From assembly GCA_000787465.1 (NCBI GenBank), contig JSYX01000504.1:1-26374 (forward strand): a stretch of DNA of 26,374 nt, read 5' to 3'. The position numbers and the translations under genes were made by a program. The notes under the pieces were generated by a model. The model made no database searches. It was not told where the DNA came from and was given only the letters and a program-made list of their open reading frames with translations. Numbering within the stretch: the stretch's first letter is position 1; every line of letters begins with the position of its first letter. Source of the DNA: Thermomucor indicae-seudaticae. Its lineage: Eukaryota; Mucoromycota; Mucoromycetes; Mucorales; Lichtheimiaceae. Positions 18,101 through 26,374 of the stretch are shown piece by piece.

Positions 18101-19901
18101 AACTCGGCAGCAACGAGATTGAAATCCGCAAGCTTCGTCAATCTTATGGTATTACTCCGTTTGTCAAGCAGATTGATACAGGTATGAAAAAGTGGTCAAT
18201 CCATAGTGCAAACTGTTAGAGCAATACGCTAAACAATTTCTGTCCGTTATCTTAGTTGCTGCTGAATTCCCAGCCTACACCAACTATCTGTACATGACGT
18301 ATAATGCATCTGAGCACGACATTACTTTCGAGGACCATGGTGTGATGGTGCTTGGTTCAGGTGTGTACCGCATTGGTTCGTCTGTCGAGTTTGACTGGTG
18401 TGCTGTGCGCGCCATCCGTACGTTGCGCGAAAAGGGCATCAAAACGGTCATGGTAAACTACAACCCCGAAACGGTATCGACGGATTACGACGAGGCCGAT
18501 AGACTGTACTTTGAGAACATTACGCTGGAGCGCGTTCTGGATATCTACGAGATTGAAAACTCGTCGGGTGTGATCATGTCCATGGGTGGCCAGACGCCTA
18601 ACAACATTGCGCTGCCACTTTACCGCCAAAACGTCAAGGTCCTTGGCACCTCGCCCGAGATGATTGACAATGCCGAAGACCGATACAAGTTCTCGCAACT
18701 GTTGGACCGCATCGGCGTCGACCAGCCTACCTGGAAGGAGCTGACGAGCTTTGAGGAAGCCGAAAAGTTCTGCGATGCCGTGGGGTACCCTGTGCTTGTC
18801 CGTCCGTCGTACGTGCTGTCTGGCGCTGCCATGAACACCGTGTACTCTCGTGACAACCTTGCTTCGTATCTCAAGGAGGCCGCAGACGTGTCGCGCGAAC
18901 ATCCTGTGGTGATCTCCAAATATATCGAAGAAGCCAAGGAAATCGAAATGGATGCCGTGGCTGTGAACGGCAAACTAGTGATGCACGTCATTTCTGAGCA
19001 CGTTGAAAACGCGGGTGTGCACTCTGGTGATGCCACGCTGGTGCTTCCACCTCAAGACCTTGATCAGGTCACAGTGCAAAAGATCGAGGCGGCAACGACC
19101 AAGATTGCCCAAGCGCTCAACATAACGGGTCCGTTCAATATTCAGTTTATTGCCAAGAACAACGAGATCAAGGTCATCGAGTGCAACGTACGTGCTGCTC
19201 GTTCGTATCCATTCGTTTCAAAGGTGATTGGCGTCGATTTGATTGAGATGGCTACCAAGGCGATGGTCGGTCTTCCTGTTGATCCTTATCCTGAAGTCAA
19301 GCTGCCTGCTGCCTATGTCGGTGTCAAGGTTCCTCAGTTCTCGTTCACGCGTCTGGCAGGTGCGGATCCTGTCTTGGGTGTCGAGATGGCTTCGACGGGT
19401 GAAGTGGCCTGCTTTGGCGAAGACAAGTACTCTGCTTATCTCAAGGGTCTTTTGGCGACCGGCTTCAAGCTTCCCAAGAAGAACATCTTGTTCTCCATTG
19501 GTGCCGATAAGGAGAAGCAAGAGTTGATGCCTTCGATCCAGAAACTTCACGAACTCGGTTACAGCATCTTCGCAACACCTGGTACGGCGGAATACATCAA
19601 GGCCAACGGTGTGCCAGTCAAGGATGTCGATATGCCGGAAGCTGGCCAGACCTTGGATCCTGAACGTTGCTTGAAGGACCACCTTTCGAACCACCGAATC
19701 GATATGTACATTAATCTGCCGTCTCGGAAACGCTTCTACCGCGATGAATCCGTTATCTCAAAGGGTTACCAATCCCGCCGTATGGCCGTCGACTATTCCA
19801 TCCCGCTTTTGACCAACGTCAAGTGTGCCAAGGTCTTTATCGAGGCTTTGGCTCGTACCAAGGGCCAGTTTGAAGTGTCCCCTGTCGATTTCCAACAATA
19901 A
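15109..19901 (+). CDS. Fused glutamine-dependent carbamoyl-phosphate synthase (GATase-CPSase), 1516 aa
   Basis: Exons 15109-15313, 15403-17753, 17833-18181 and 18256-19901 join to 1516 aa; introns are 89, 79 and 74 nt, the second with a perfect TACTAAC branch. Residues about 50-430 are the small-subunit and class I glutamine amidotransferase part: [10 protein letters not shown] with Cys318, and SVQFHPES with His402 and Glu404, so the glutamine triad is intact. From about 450 comes the synthetase: [20 protein letters not shown], the first ATP-grasp half, the oligomerisation region, and the second half from [19 protein letters not shown] at about residue 995. An MGS-like allosteric domain starts at about 1380 ([20 protein letters not shown]). 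It makes carbamoyl phosphate from glutamine, bicarbonate and two ATP, for arginine or pyrimidines. The frame stops after [20 protein letters not shown] and some 25 residues, with no dihydroorotase-like or aspartate transcarbamoylase domain. No clear mitochondrial presequence is seen. Confidence 0.93.
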
Positions 19902-20135
19902 CGTGCATTTATACATGCATATACGCACACAAACAACATCGATCTCTCTATATACATATTTCTTCATACGCACAACTTATACTATAGATACATCCATAGA
20001 CTTATACAAAAAAGATCCAAAAAATGTAGATACCTTTCTTTTGCTATTCATCATCAAAAAGATAAAAACGTTTAATTCTTGTCATACCTGAACATTTTTT
20101 CTGTCTTTTTTTTTCTGTAAGAAACTGGAAAGAGG
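19902..20135. other. Short spacer between CPS and RanBP9-like genes
   Basis: About 230 bp of AT-rich DNA with A/T tracts. It must hold the 3' end of the CPS transcript and the promoter of the next gene. No clear AATAAA or TATA element stands out. Confidence 0.4.
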
Positions 20136-22239
20136 ATGTCTTCACCTTCCTATCCTTTGTTTCAGGGCGTTGTTGGAGGAGGAGGAGGAGGACGACGGCG
20201 TAGTAGTATACCTGTAACTTATGCATTTCGAACTCGTACGACCGCACGCATGACGACAGGTGGCAGACGCACCATCAAGGACGAACTGAATGCATTCATT
20301 GAACGACAGGAAAGCTACGGTCCACCATGGTTTCCAGCTTATCTCCGGGATTCCCTTTTTGCAGCCATTGTACAAGAGCAGTACGACCTCTATTGCGAGA
20401 AATGGCAAGACAAGCGACAGAGAAAGACATTTGATCCATCCAGCATTCGACCCGATTCGTACGAAGCAAAGTTGATTTCGCTTGATTTGCGATTGCCGAG
20501 TGCGTGGAATCCGGACGATAGAGGAGATTTCGCCGAACTGAGTGAAGACTGCATGGAAATAACTTATATTGGTATATATGGCTATTATCGATGCTTTCTT
20601 ATGGTTCGCTCAAGTACAACGGTATAGGGGCAGGCAAAGATGATGCAGATATTTCCGCAGTGCGTGCCAATTTTCCATTTAGACCGCAATGTGGACTCGT
20701 CTATTATGAAGTGGAGATCGTGTCCAAGGGCCTGGATGGACATATTGGTATCGGCTTCGGCTGGCCATCCAATAACCTAGACAGACTGCCAGGTCAGACA
20801 AAAAGAAAATGTGCTGATCCCGGGGACTTCCTTTTACTAAACTGTTAAAGCGCAGGATGGGAAGAGCATTCTTGGGGATATCACGGGGATGACGGCCACC
20901 TATTTTCTGGTCCACGCTCAAGCAGAATGTATGGTCCCAAATTTGGCACGGGCGATATCATCGGGTGCGGTATTGACTTCCGGGACATGTCCGCTTTCTA
21001 TACAAAGAACGGCGTCTATCTTGGCACCGCGTTTCGAGACGTGTGTGGTCGTTCCATTTACCCCTTTGTCGGCTTCAAGACGCCTGGCGAGAAGATTAGA
21101 GTCAATTTTGGACAAAAGGATTTCGTCTTTGATATCGCTCAGTACTATAAACATGAACGGTTCCAGACGCTCGAGACCATCATGACAAAGTCATTGAAAA
21201 GTCCCAACATTGTAGAAGATGTCGTGCTCGAATATCTACTGCATCACGGTTACGTCCAGTCTGCTACGGCTTTACAAAACTCGTCCCTTTTCAGTCGGCC
21301 TCATAATGATGAAGATGCTCGGTGTCGAAGAGGTATGGCAAACAGGCTGAAGTCCTGAAAAGGGCGGATCTGACCAGTGGTTTACTATTACTACGACTTT
21401 AGACATACGACTAGCAGTCCAAGAAGGGGATATTGATACAGCCATCAGCTTGTGTGATGCAAACTATCCAGGTTTCTTGGAACACAACAAGACCATCTTG
21501 CTACGCTTACGGTGCCGAGGGTTCATTGAGATGGTCAAGAAAATAGATTATAAACGGAGGATGATGACAACAAGTCATAATAGCATGGATATTGACAGCG
21601 ATGACGGGCAGTCATCATCATCTGCGCCAGAGGAAGGTCGACAGCATGCGGGTATGAAACGACGGAGGAGCAGTGACGAGGAGGATGAAAACGCTGCCAT
21701 TAAGGAAGAGATGCAAGAGTACGAGGCCGTGGTTCAGTACGGAAGAGAACTACAACAGCTGTATGGAGATTTGGTCGATAAAGATCCGGCATTGAAGGCT
21801 GAGCTCACAGTGAAGTTGATAATCGTTACAAGACATGAAAGAACCATTGATAGAGACATTTTTTTCCCATTAGGCCACATTTTCCGTCTTAGCATACAGT
21901 GACCTGAAAGATCATCCTTTGCCAGATTTGTTTAATTCTGCGCATGCTGAAAAGCTCGCATGGGACCTCAATTCAGCTATCCTCGGTAGGTGTTTTTGGG
22001 AGGAAAGGTATGTTTAACCATCGGTTCATTTCTCTGAGCGCGCAAAAACGTGCTCTTTCCCTCGTTATGTCTATATAGTTTATCAGGGAAAAGACCCGAC
22101 GCCTGCCTTGGAAAGAATCTATCAGCAAACTGTCTCAACTGTTAAAGAGCTTGTGCTGGCAAGCAATGCGCATGCTGGAGTTATTGAACCAGAACGTGAT
22201 TGTTTGCTACAAGATAACAAGGATTCATATCGTACATAG
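20136..22239 (+). CDS. RanBP9/10-Gid1-like SPRY-LisH-CTLH/CRA protein
   Basis: Six exons, 20136-20571, 20628-20792, 20856-21332, 21403-21809, 21874-21985 and 22079-22239, join in phase to 585 aa. A Gly-rich start is followed by LPSAWNPDDRGDFAELSED, which leads into a SPRY domain (residues about 130-305: YYEVEIVSKGLDGHIGIGFG, WGYHGDDGH, FFTKNGV-like FYTKNGVYLGTAFRD, RVNFGQKDFVFDI). A LisH motif follows (VEDVVLEYLLHHGYVQSATA, about 320-345), then a CTLH segment (IRLAVQEGDIDTAI, about 360-410), an acidic linker, and a CRA-like end (AEKLAWDLNSAILVYQGKD). This order is that of RanBP9/RanBP10 and yeast Gid1/Vid30, scaffold and substrate-side subunits of the CTLH/GID ubiquitin ligase. Which of these it matches functionally is inference. 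The first intron has a nearer AG at 20614 that would break the frame. Confidence 0.9.
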
Positions 22240-22679
22240 ATATTATACCTTTTTTTCTATAATCAAAACGTACATTCGATCTTGGACATCGGTCCAAGTT
22301 AAACATCATTTGTTGGCGGAAGAGAGGTGGAAACAATCTTGATACTTGTGTGTGTAGACGTCCCGCAGTATCAAGGTACGTTTGCATGAATTCCCTTTGG
22401 GAATTGCTTGGATTTTCACGTGTCAATACTGTAAAGGGTACATGCATGTCATGTGAGTAGCTTTGAACAATCTGTTTAGGGAACGTCCTTATCGAAATGA
22501 CCATACAAATACGAATAAAAAGTATTTGCTACTTTTCTACATGCTACCTGGATTCATTCGTGAGAAAGTCCTGGGATATGCAATTTCCGCTTTGTCATGA
22601 GGGCCAAAACCCCACCACCAAGTCCGCACGGATGCAGTTGCTAGGAAAACCCAGCAACAAGCTTCTGGTCCTTTCTACC
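22240..22679. other. Spacer before FAD synthase
   Basis: About 440 bp. The frame of FAD synthase exon 1 is open back to 22497, and ATGs at 22497 and 22632 are alternative starts, but the residues upstream of 22680 do not resemble the enzyme. No other gene is seen. Confidence 0.4.
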
Positions 22680-23715
22680 ATGTACCGACCAATACAGTCG
22701 TCGCAAGTTACGAATCATGGTTGCACATTACGGCCTGTCGATCCTCATTTTGAGCAGTTCGAGCCCTTCGATTTCGGTTACATTGCCGATACAGTGTACC
22801 ATCTAGCAGAGTCAGACGATTCTCTCGGTCCGCTTGTTCGGGATGCCCTGAGCGTTATTGAAAAGGCTTTTCAAGATTACGGGTAACGGAATTATACATA
22901 TATTTGGAAATGGAAGAGAGGAAGCAGAAGTTACTCAGTCTGCGTGTGTATGTGTGTTTTATTATTAGACTTCACGGTATTTCTCTTTCATTTAACGGCG
23001 GCAAAGACTGCACGGTTCTGCTTCACTTGATCGCAGCAGTTTTATCTCGAAAATATCCAACAACAGCAGACGACGGTTTCCGGTTAAGGACAGTCTTTGT
23101 GACGTATCCTAATCCTTTTCCACATGTGGATGCGTTTGTCAAAACCTGCGTCAAACGGTATCGGCTCGATTGTGTCGCTATTCCGGGACCCATGCGTGGT
23201 GCATTACAGCAATTTTTGGATATGACGGAACCGAAACCTAAAGCCATCTTTGTGGGTATTCGACGACAGGATCCTTATGCTGGTGAGCAAAAACAAATGT
23301 TAGCTTTGTAAAATAATAACAGAAGATGAGGACGGGCTTATCTTGAAAGAGAAAGTGGGAGATTAACCCAGAATATCTAGAGAATTTGACACATTTTGAC
23401 AAGACAGACGAGGGCTGGCCCGAGTTTATGCGTGTTCATCCAATTATTGACTGGTCCTATGGAAATATATGGGACTTTATAAACAAATTAAAGATACCCT
23501 ATTGTTCACTTTATGATGAGGGGTAAGACGAAAGAAAAAAGATAGGTAAATCATGGGTTTTGCTCATGTAAAATGGCAGATATACTTCTTTAGGCAGCAT
23601 GACGAATACGCATCCAAATCCTGACTTAAGATGTCAAGGCAATGAATACCGACCAGCTTATATGCTGGAAAATGAATCACACGAACGTTGCGGCAGAGAT
23701 CCATCCATCAAATAG
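22680..23715 (+). CDS. FAD1: FAD synthase (FMN adenylyltransferase), PAPS-reductase fold
   Basis: Exons 22680-22882, 22969-23282, 23381-23522 and 23580-23715 join to 264 aa; introns are 86, 98 and 57 nt (GTAACG, GTGAGC, GTAAGA donors). The core carries the PP-loop ISLSFNGGKDCTVLLHL, then PKAIFVGIRRQDPYAENL, HFDKTDEGWPEFMRVHPIID, WSYGNIWDFI, IPYCSLYDEGYTSLGSM and NTHPNPDL, ending ENESHERCGR. These are hallmarks of the eukaryotic FAD synthase that transfers AMP from ATP to FMN. Yeast Fad1 has 306 residues, so the protein is somewhat short. The start at 22680 (MYRPIQ) is the last ATG before the conserved region; starts at 22632 or 22497 would give 280 or 325 aa. Confidence 0.9.
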
Positions 23716-24503
23716 ATTTGCTTTTGTAGATAATAACATAACCAATTAATTAAACTGACCTTGCCTTTTGATCCTCTATTCTTCCTCTCATTCAAAGCTA
23801 TCTGGACATCAGTTGATAGAGGTCAGGAAAAAAGATGCACTCAATTTTTGCAGACTTCCAAACCATCTAGTGTCGCTTTAAAATCGCTGTTTCCAGCATT
23901 AAGAGGAGTTACTGCTTATACCATTACATGTCTTATATAATGCAATATTCATTAGCCAATACTGCGGCGCCGTTGTGTCTAGGAGGGTAATCGCTCAACG
24001 ATGCAAAATGTAATCGCCAGAAATCGCGAATTTACAGCGACGCCAGATGATTTGAAAGTCCGCAAAATTGTGTGCATCTTTTTTCCCGATCTTTGGTACA
24101 GAAAACCCTCTTGATTCCAAATTTGGCAATGGCATCTTTGTTACCATGAGAAGCCCCAACAACCAATCAAAAGGGAAGTTTACAATAGCAAGAGTTCAAC
24201 ATGTGAAACCCCAAATCGCAGCATAGAAATGGAACTGAATCCAGTGACAATGTCTGTACATTGTATGCTTTATTCCGCTCATGCTAATGTTTGCAGATTA
24301 GAGATTGTAATGAAGTCTATTCTATAGTAAAATCTCTTTATAATTTAATGTCTTGACAGAAAAGTCAATTACATTCCAATACAAGGATTGAACGGCAAGA
24401 CCTGCTGCCGTCTTATGGAAAGTAAATAATATACAATATGGTAAAAAGATATGCAGGTCATTCAGAATATATATACATACATGTATATAATCTGACGTGC
24501 TGT
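23716..24503. other. Intergenic, no gene seen
   Basis: About 790 bp between the 3' ends of FAD synthase and the thaumatin-like gene. It is AT-rich, with no recognisable exon, tRNA or repeat. Alternating purine-pyrimidine TA/CA stretches lie at about 24467-24490 (ATATATATACATACATGTATAT), just beyond the thaumatin-like stop codon. Confidence 0.5.
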
Positions 24504-25244
24504 TTAGTCCGAGCCACCAGGGCAGAAAGTGACAGTATAATGGTCAGACTGACAACCAAAGGTGCTCGTTGCGTCATCGTAAGCGTAGCTGTAAGCATCC
24601 GGGCATGCAGCCTTGAAGTCTTTAGCGTACTGGCTAGCCTTGCAGGTTTGCGGAGAGTTGTATGCACCGGTGCAGCAGTATTCAGGAGAGTTGAAGGCAG
24701 CACAGGCGCTCTTGCAAGCACCATTCTCGGCCTGAAGTTCTTGAGGACATTGAGGCAGGGAAGTACAAGTAGGCGAGCCGCAGCTACCGCCAGAACCGCC
24801 GTTGGGAGAAATGCTCAGGGGCAAGTTGAAGCCATCCACAAAGGAAATGTCGTAGTAGTCAGATCCACCGTAGCCCTTGAATAAGAATTCGGCGAGAGAC
24901 ACAGCCGAGCCATAATCTTGACAGTTGGGATCGCCACTCTTGCAACCCCAGAAACGACCGCTCCAGTCCGAAGGAACTTGGAAATCGTAAGAGGAACCAG
25001 AGGCGACTTTTTGGGATTCGGTACCGGCGCCGGCGCCGTTCGTGAGCTTGTTGACTTGTAAGGTTTGGCCACAGTTGTTCTGGACCGTCACCGTAACACC
25101 GCCGGAATTTGTTCCCTTTGCGGAAATAGAAGAAGAAGTGGTGGAGGATGTAGAAGAAGTGGAAGTGGTAGTGGTGTTGGTAGGGGCAGCCATGCTAGCT
25201 CCAGCGAGGGCGGCAAAAGTGACGATCTTGACGAGGTTCACCAT
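24504..25244 (-). CDS. Secreted thaumatin-like protein
   Basis: An intronless 246-aa frame. Residues 1-20 (MVNLVKIVTFAALAGASMAA) form a signal peptide, followed by a Ser/Thr-rich linker that is likely O-glycosylated. The mature domain starts at GGVTVTVQNNCGQTLQVNKL and continues with SDWSGRFWGCKSGDPNCQDY, SLAEFLFKGYGGSDYYDISF, VDGFNLPLSI, and the cysteine-rich end with CTSLPQCPQELQ, YCCTGAYNSPQTCKASQYAK and YTVTFCPGG. This is the thaumatin-like (GH152) pattern, including the acidic-cleft residues of LAEF and DYYDISFVDGFN. I count 14 cysteines, two fewer than the usual 16 of the large plant proteins. Some family members degrade or bind beta-1,3-glucan; a cell-wall role is likely here but unproven. 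A TATA box lies about 90 bp upstream. Confidence 0.9.
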   Translation of the reverse strand: MVNLVKIVTFAALAGASMAAPTNTTTTSTSSTSSTTSSSISAKGTNSGGVTVTVQNNCGQTLQVNKLTNGAGAGTESQKVASGSSYDFQVPSDWSGRFWGCKSGDPNCQDYGSAVSLAEFLFKGYGGSDYYDISFVDGFNLPLSISPNGGSGGSCGSPTCTSLPQCPQELQAENGACKSACAAFNSPEYCCTGAYNSPQTCKASQYAKDFKAACPDAYSYAYDDATSTFGCQSDHYTVTFCPGGSD

Positions 25245-25332
25245 AACGAAGGAAGGAATGGATTGGGGATAAAAGAGATAAAGATACAGAGAAAAAAGAT
25301 AGAGCAGAAAAAGTTCGCTTTCTCAGGCGTGC

Positions 25333-25340
25333 CTTTTATA
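25333..25340 (-). promoter_or_regulatory. TATA box of the thaumatin-like gene
   Basis: The minus strand reads TATAAAAG about 90 nt upstream of the ATG at 25244. This is a strong TATA box with a short leader, as expected for a highly expressed or inducible secreted protein gene. Confidence 0.65.
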
Positions 25341-26025
25341 CTTTGTACCTGGGCCCACGTGGCGGGGAAGTAAAAATTTTTTATCTGAAACAGGTCCAAG
25401 ATTTTCGTTCGCCCTGTCGCAGATCTATCAACCCAGCGGACCCCTCTTTTTTCTATCAGGCAATCGGTTTTTTTCTCGAATCCGGGTACTTACCTAAACG
25501 GACAAACGGTCTAGAACACGTCCTCCCCATTCTTAGCAGGATTCACATCTCGAAGTAAAGTGCCTTCCTTTCACATGGTCTGTTATAAGAAAAGTGCTCT
25601 CAGTCAAAAATTAAGTGTCGTCTGTCAAAAAATAGGGGTTCAATGTAGGCTTGTGTGACACTGAATATTTGCGCTGCTGCTTTGACATTTTTCGACCAGA
25701 TTTGGGAATCTGCGGGCCCTTTGTGATACGGCCCCTTTCTCTGATGTGACCTTTGCAGAAAATCAAAAAATTGGCCGCTTCCCGAAGTTTGCCAAGTACC
25801 AGTCCCGTCGTCGACAAGCATTTAGAGTATACCCATGACATCACTGTCGCTGGGAATTAAGAATTTTTTCTCACCAGTTGTACGTACGACCTCCGAAGAT
25901 TACGTGGCCACGTGACGGTAAAGCACTACGTACAGCAAGTGTTTCACACGCTTTTTGCAACACAGCGCCTTTTCGCAATGTGGTGTGTTATCAAGTACTG
26001 TTCACAAATAATCGTTTCTGTTTGA
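25341..26025. other. Intergenic region with CACGTG palindrome
   Basis: No supported gene. Short overlapping minus-strand frames at 25600-25844 have no known product. The palindromic site at 25902-25916 is listed separately. GTACGTAC also occurs at about 25880-25887. Confidence 0.4.
25902..25916. promoter_or_regulatory. CACGTG-containing palindrome (bHLH/Cbf1-type site)
   Basis: ACGTGGCCACGT at 25902-25913 is a perfect 12-base palindrome, and it runs into CACGTGAC at 25909-25916. Read on the minus strand this is GTCACGTG, the core recognised by fungal Cbf1-type bHLH factors. It may serve the thaumatin-like gene (about 660 bp away) or a gene starting at the right edge. Occupancy is not shown by sequence. 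Confidence 0.35.
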
Positions 26026-26374
26026 GTAAATGTTAGCGTGTGCCGTGAAAGAAGAAGAATAGTAAAATCAGAACAAACCGTTAAACCACGGGAGTCAGAT
26101 ATACATTTACAAGCGTTCACCCTCGCTTCGCTCGGGGAAAGCTCCCTCCACCAACTCACCCGCACACACGCCAGCGTACCCCTGCCTCCACAGTTTTCGC
26201 GCTCAGTATTACCACAGGCAATACCTCTTCTCGTTAAAGCCATGTACATTTACTCCATGCGAAGAGACGACGGACATTGGTTATCCAGCTCTCCAGAAGC
26301 CTGTTTTACCTGCGATAAGTCCATTGCTTACTGCAAAGCCGCTATAGTATCAAAAGGCTGTAAAATTATAGAAG
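26026..26374 (+). CDS. Open frame running off the right edge (partial, unknown)
   Basis: A plus-strand frame is open from 26026 to the end of the window, 116 codons, following a stop at 26023-26025. Its first ATG is at 26242, giving MYIYSMRRDDGHWLSSSPEA and then a Cys-containing stretch (CFTCDKSIAYCK). The residue mix is protein-like, without low complexity. No family is recognised. If real, either translation starts at 26242 or the upstream part is an internal exon. The 3' end is outside the window. Confidence 0.3.

Noticed and set aside
20591..20848. Plus-strand frame read as the start of a separate SPRY protein
   Set aside because: It is the second exon of the RanBP9-like gene read past its real acceptor at 20627 and donor at 20793.
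1..26374. CRISPR arrays, bacterial operons, rRNA or tRNA genes
   Set aside because: No regularly spaced repeats, no operon-like spacing and no rRNA sequence were seen; introns and promoters are eukaryotic. No cloverleaf with a GGTTCGA-type arm was found by eye, though a tRNA scan was not possible.

Overview
This window is nuclear DNA from a filamentous fungus, most likely an early-diverging lineage (Mucoromycota, perhaps Mucorales). The reasons are short GT-AG introns of about 55-100 nt with CTAAC/CTAAT/CTAAA-like branch sites, compact intergenic regions, AT-rich spacers, TATA-box promoters, and a gene set that includes a Gemin7-like protein, an Sfp1/JAZF1-like zinc-finger regulator and a Tnp2-like transposase relic. 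The species call is inference. The exon models were built by hand from reading-frame continuity, splice signals and protein family patterns.

Left part (1-3900): a decayed repeat-rich stretch. It holds a truncated four-exon gene that looks like the N-terminal part of a Tnp2/Plavaka-type DNA transposase (456-1555), three tandem degenerate copies of an exon-plus-intron module (about 2098-2780), and a hairpin-forming element (about 3124-3210).

Middle (3900-8390): a minus-strand oxidoreductase-like (OXLD1 family) gene that uses a 15-nt microexon to encode part of its cysteine motif; an unrecognised plus-strand multi-exon gene (about 5166-6171); and, convergent with it, a minus-strand gene with the SOG2 domain of the RAM morphogenesis pathway.

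Core (8390-24000): GRC3/NOL9 polynucleotide 5'-kinase (+, rRNA processing), an Sfp1/JAZF1-like zinc-finger regulator (-, ribosome-biogenesis type control by family), a Gemin7-like SMN-complex protein (+), a large fused glutamine-dependent carbamoyl-phosphate synthase of 1516 aa (+) preceded by a 40-codon upstream ORF that ends three bases before its start, a RanBP9/10-Gid1-like SPRY-LisH-CTLH protein (+), and FAD synthase (FMN adenylyltransferase, +).

Right end (24000-26374): an intronless secreted thaumatin-like protein (-), a promoter-like stretch with a CACGTG-containing palindrome, and an open frame that runs off the window edge. Several genes concern basic growth: rRNA processing, ribosome regulation, carbamoyl phosphate for arginine or pyrimidines, flavin cofactor and snRNP assembly. 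Gene order looks like ordinary fungal housekeeping DNA, not a dedicated cluster.
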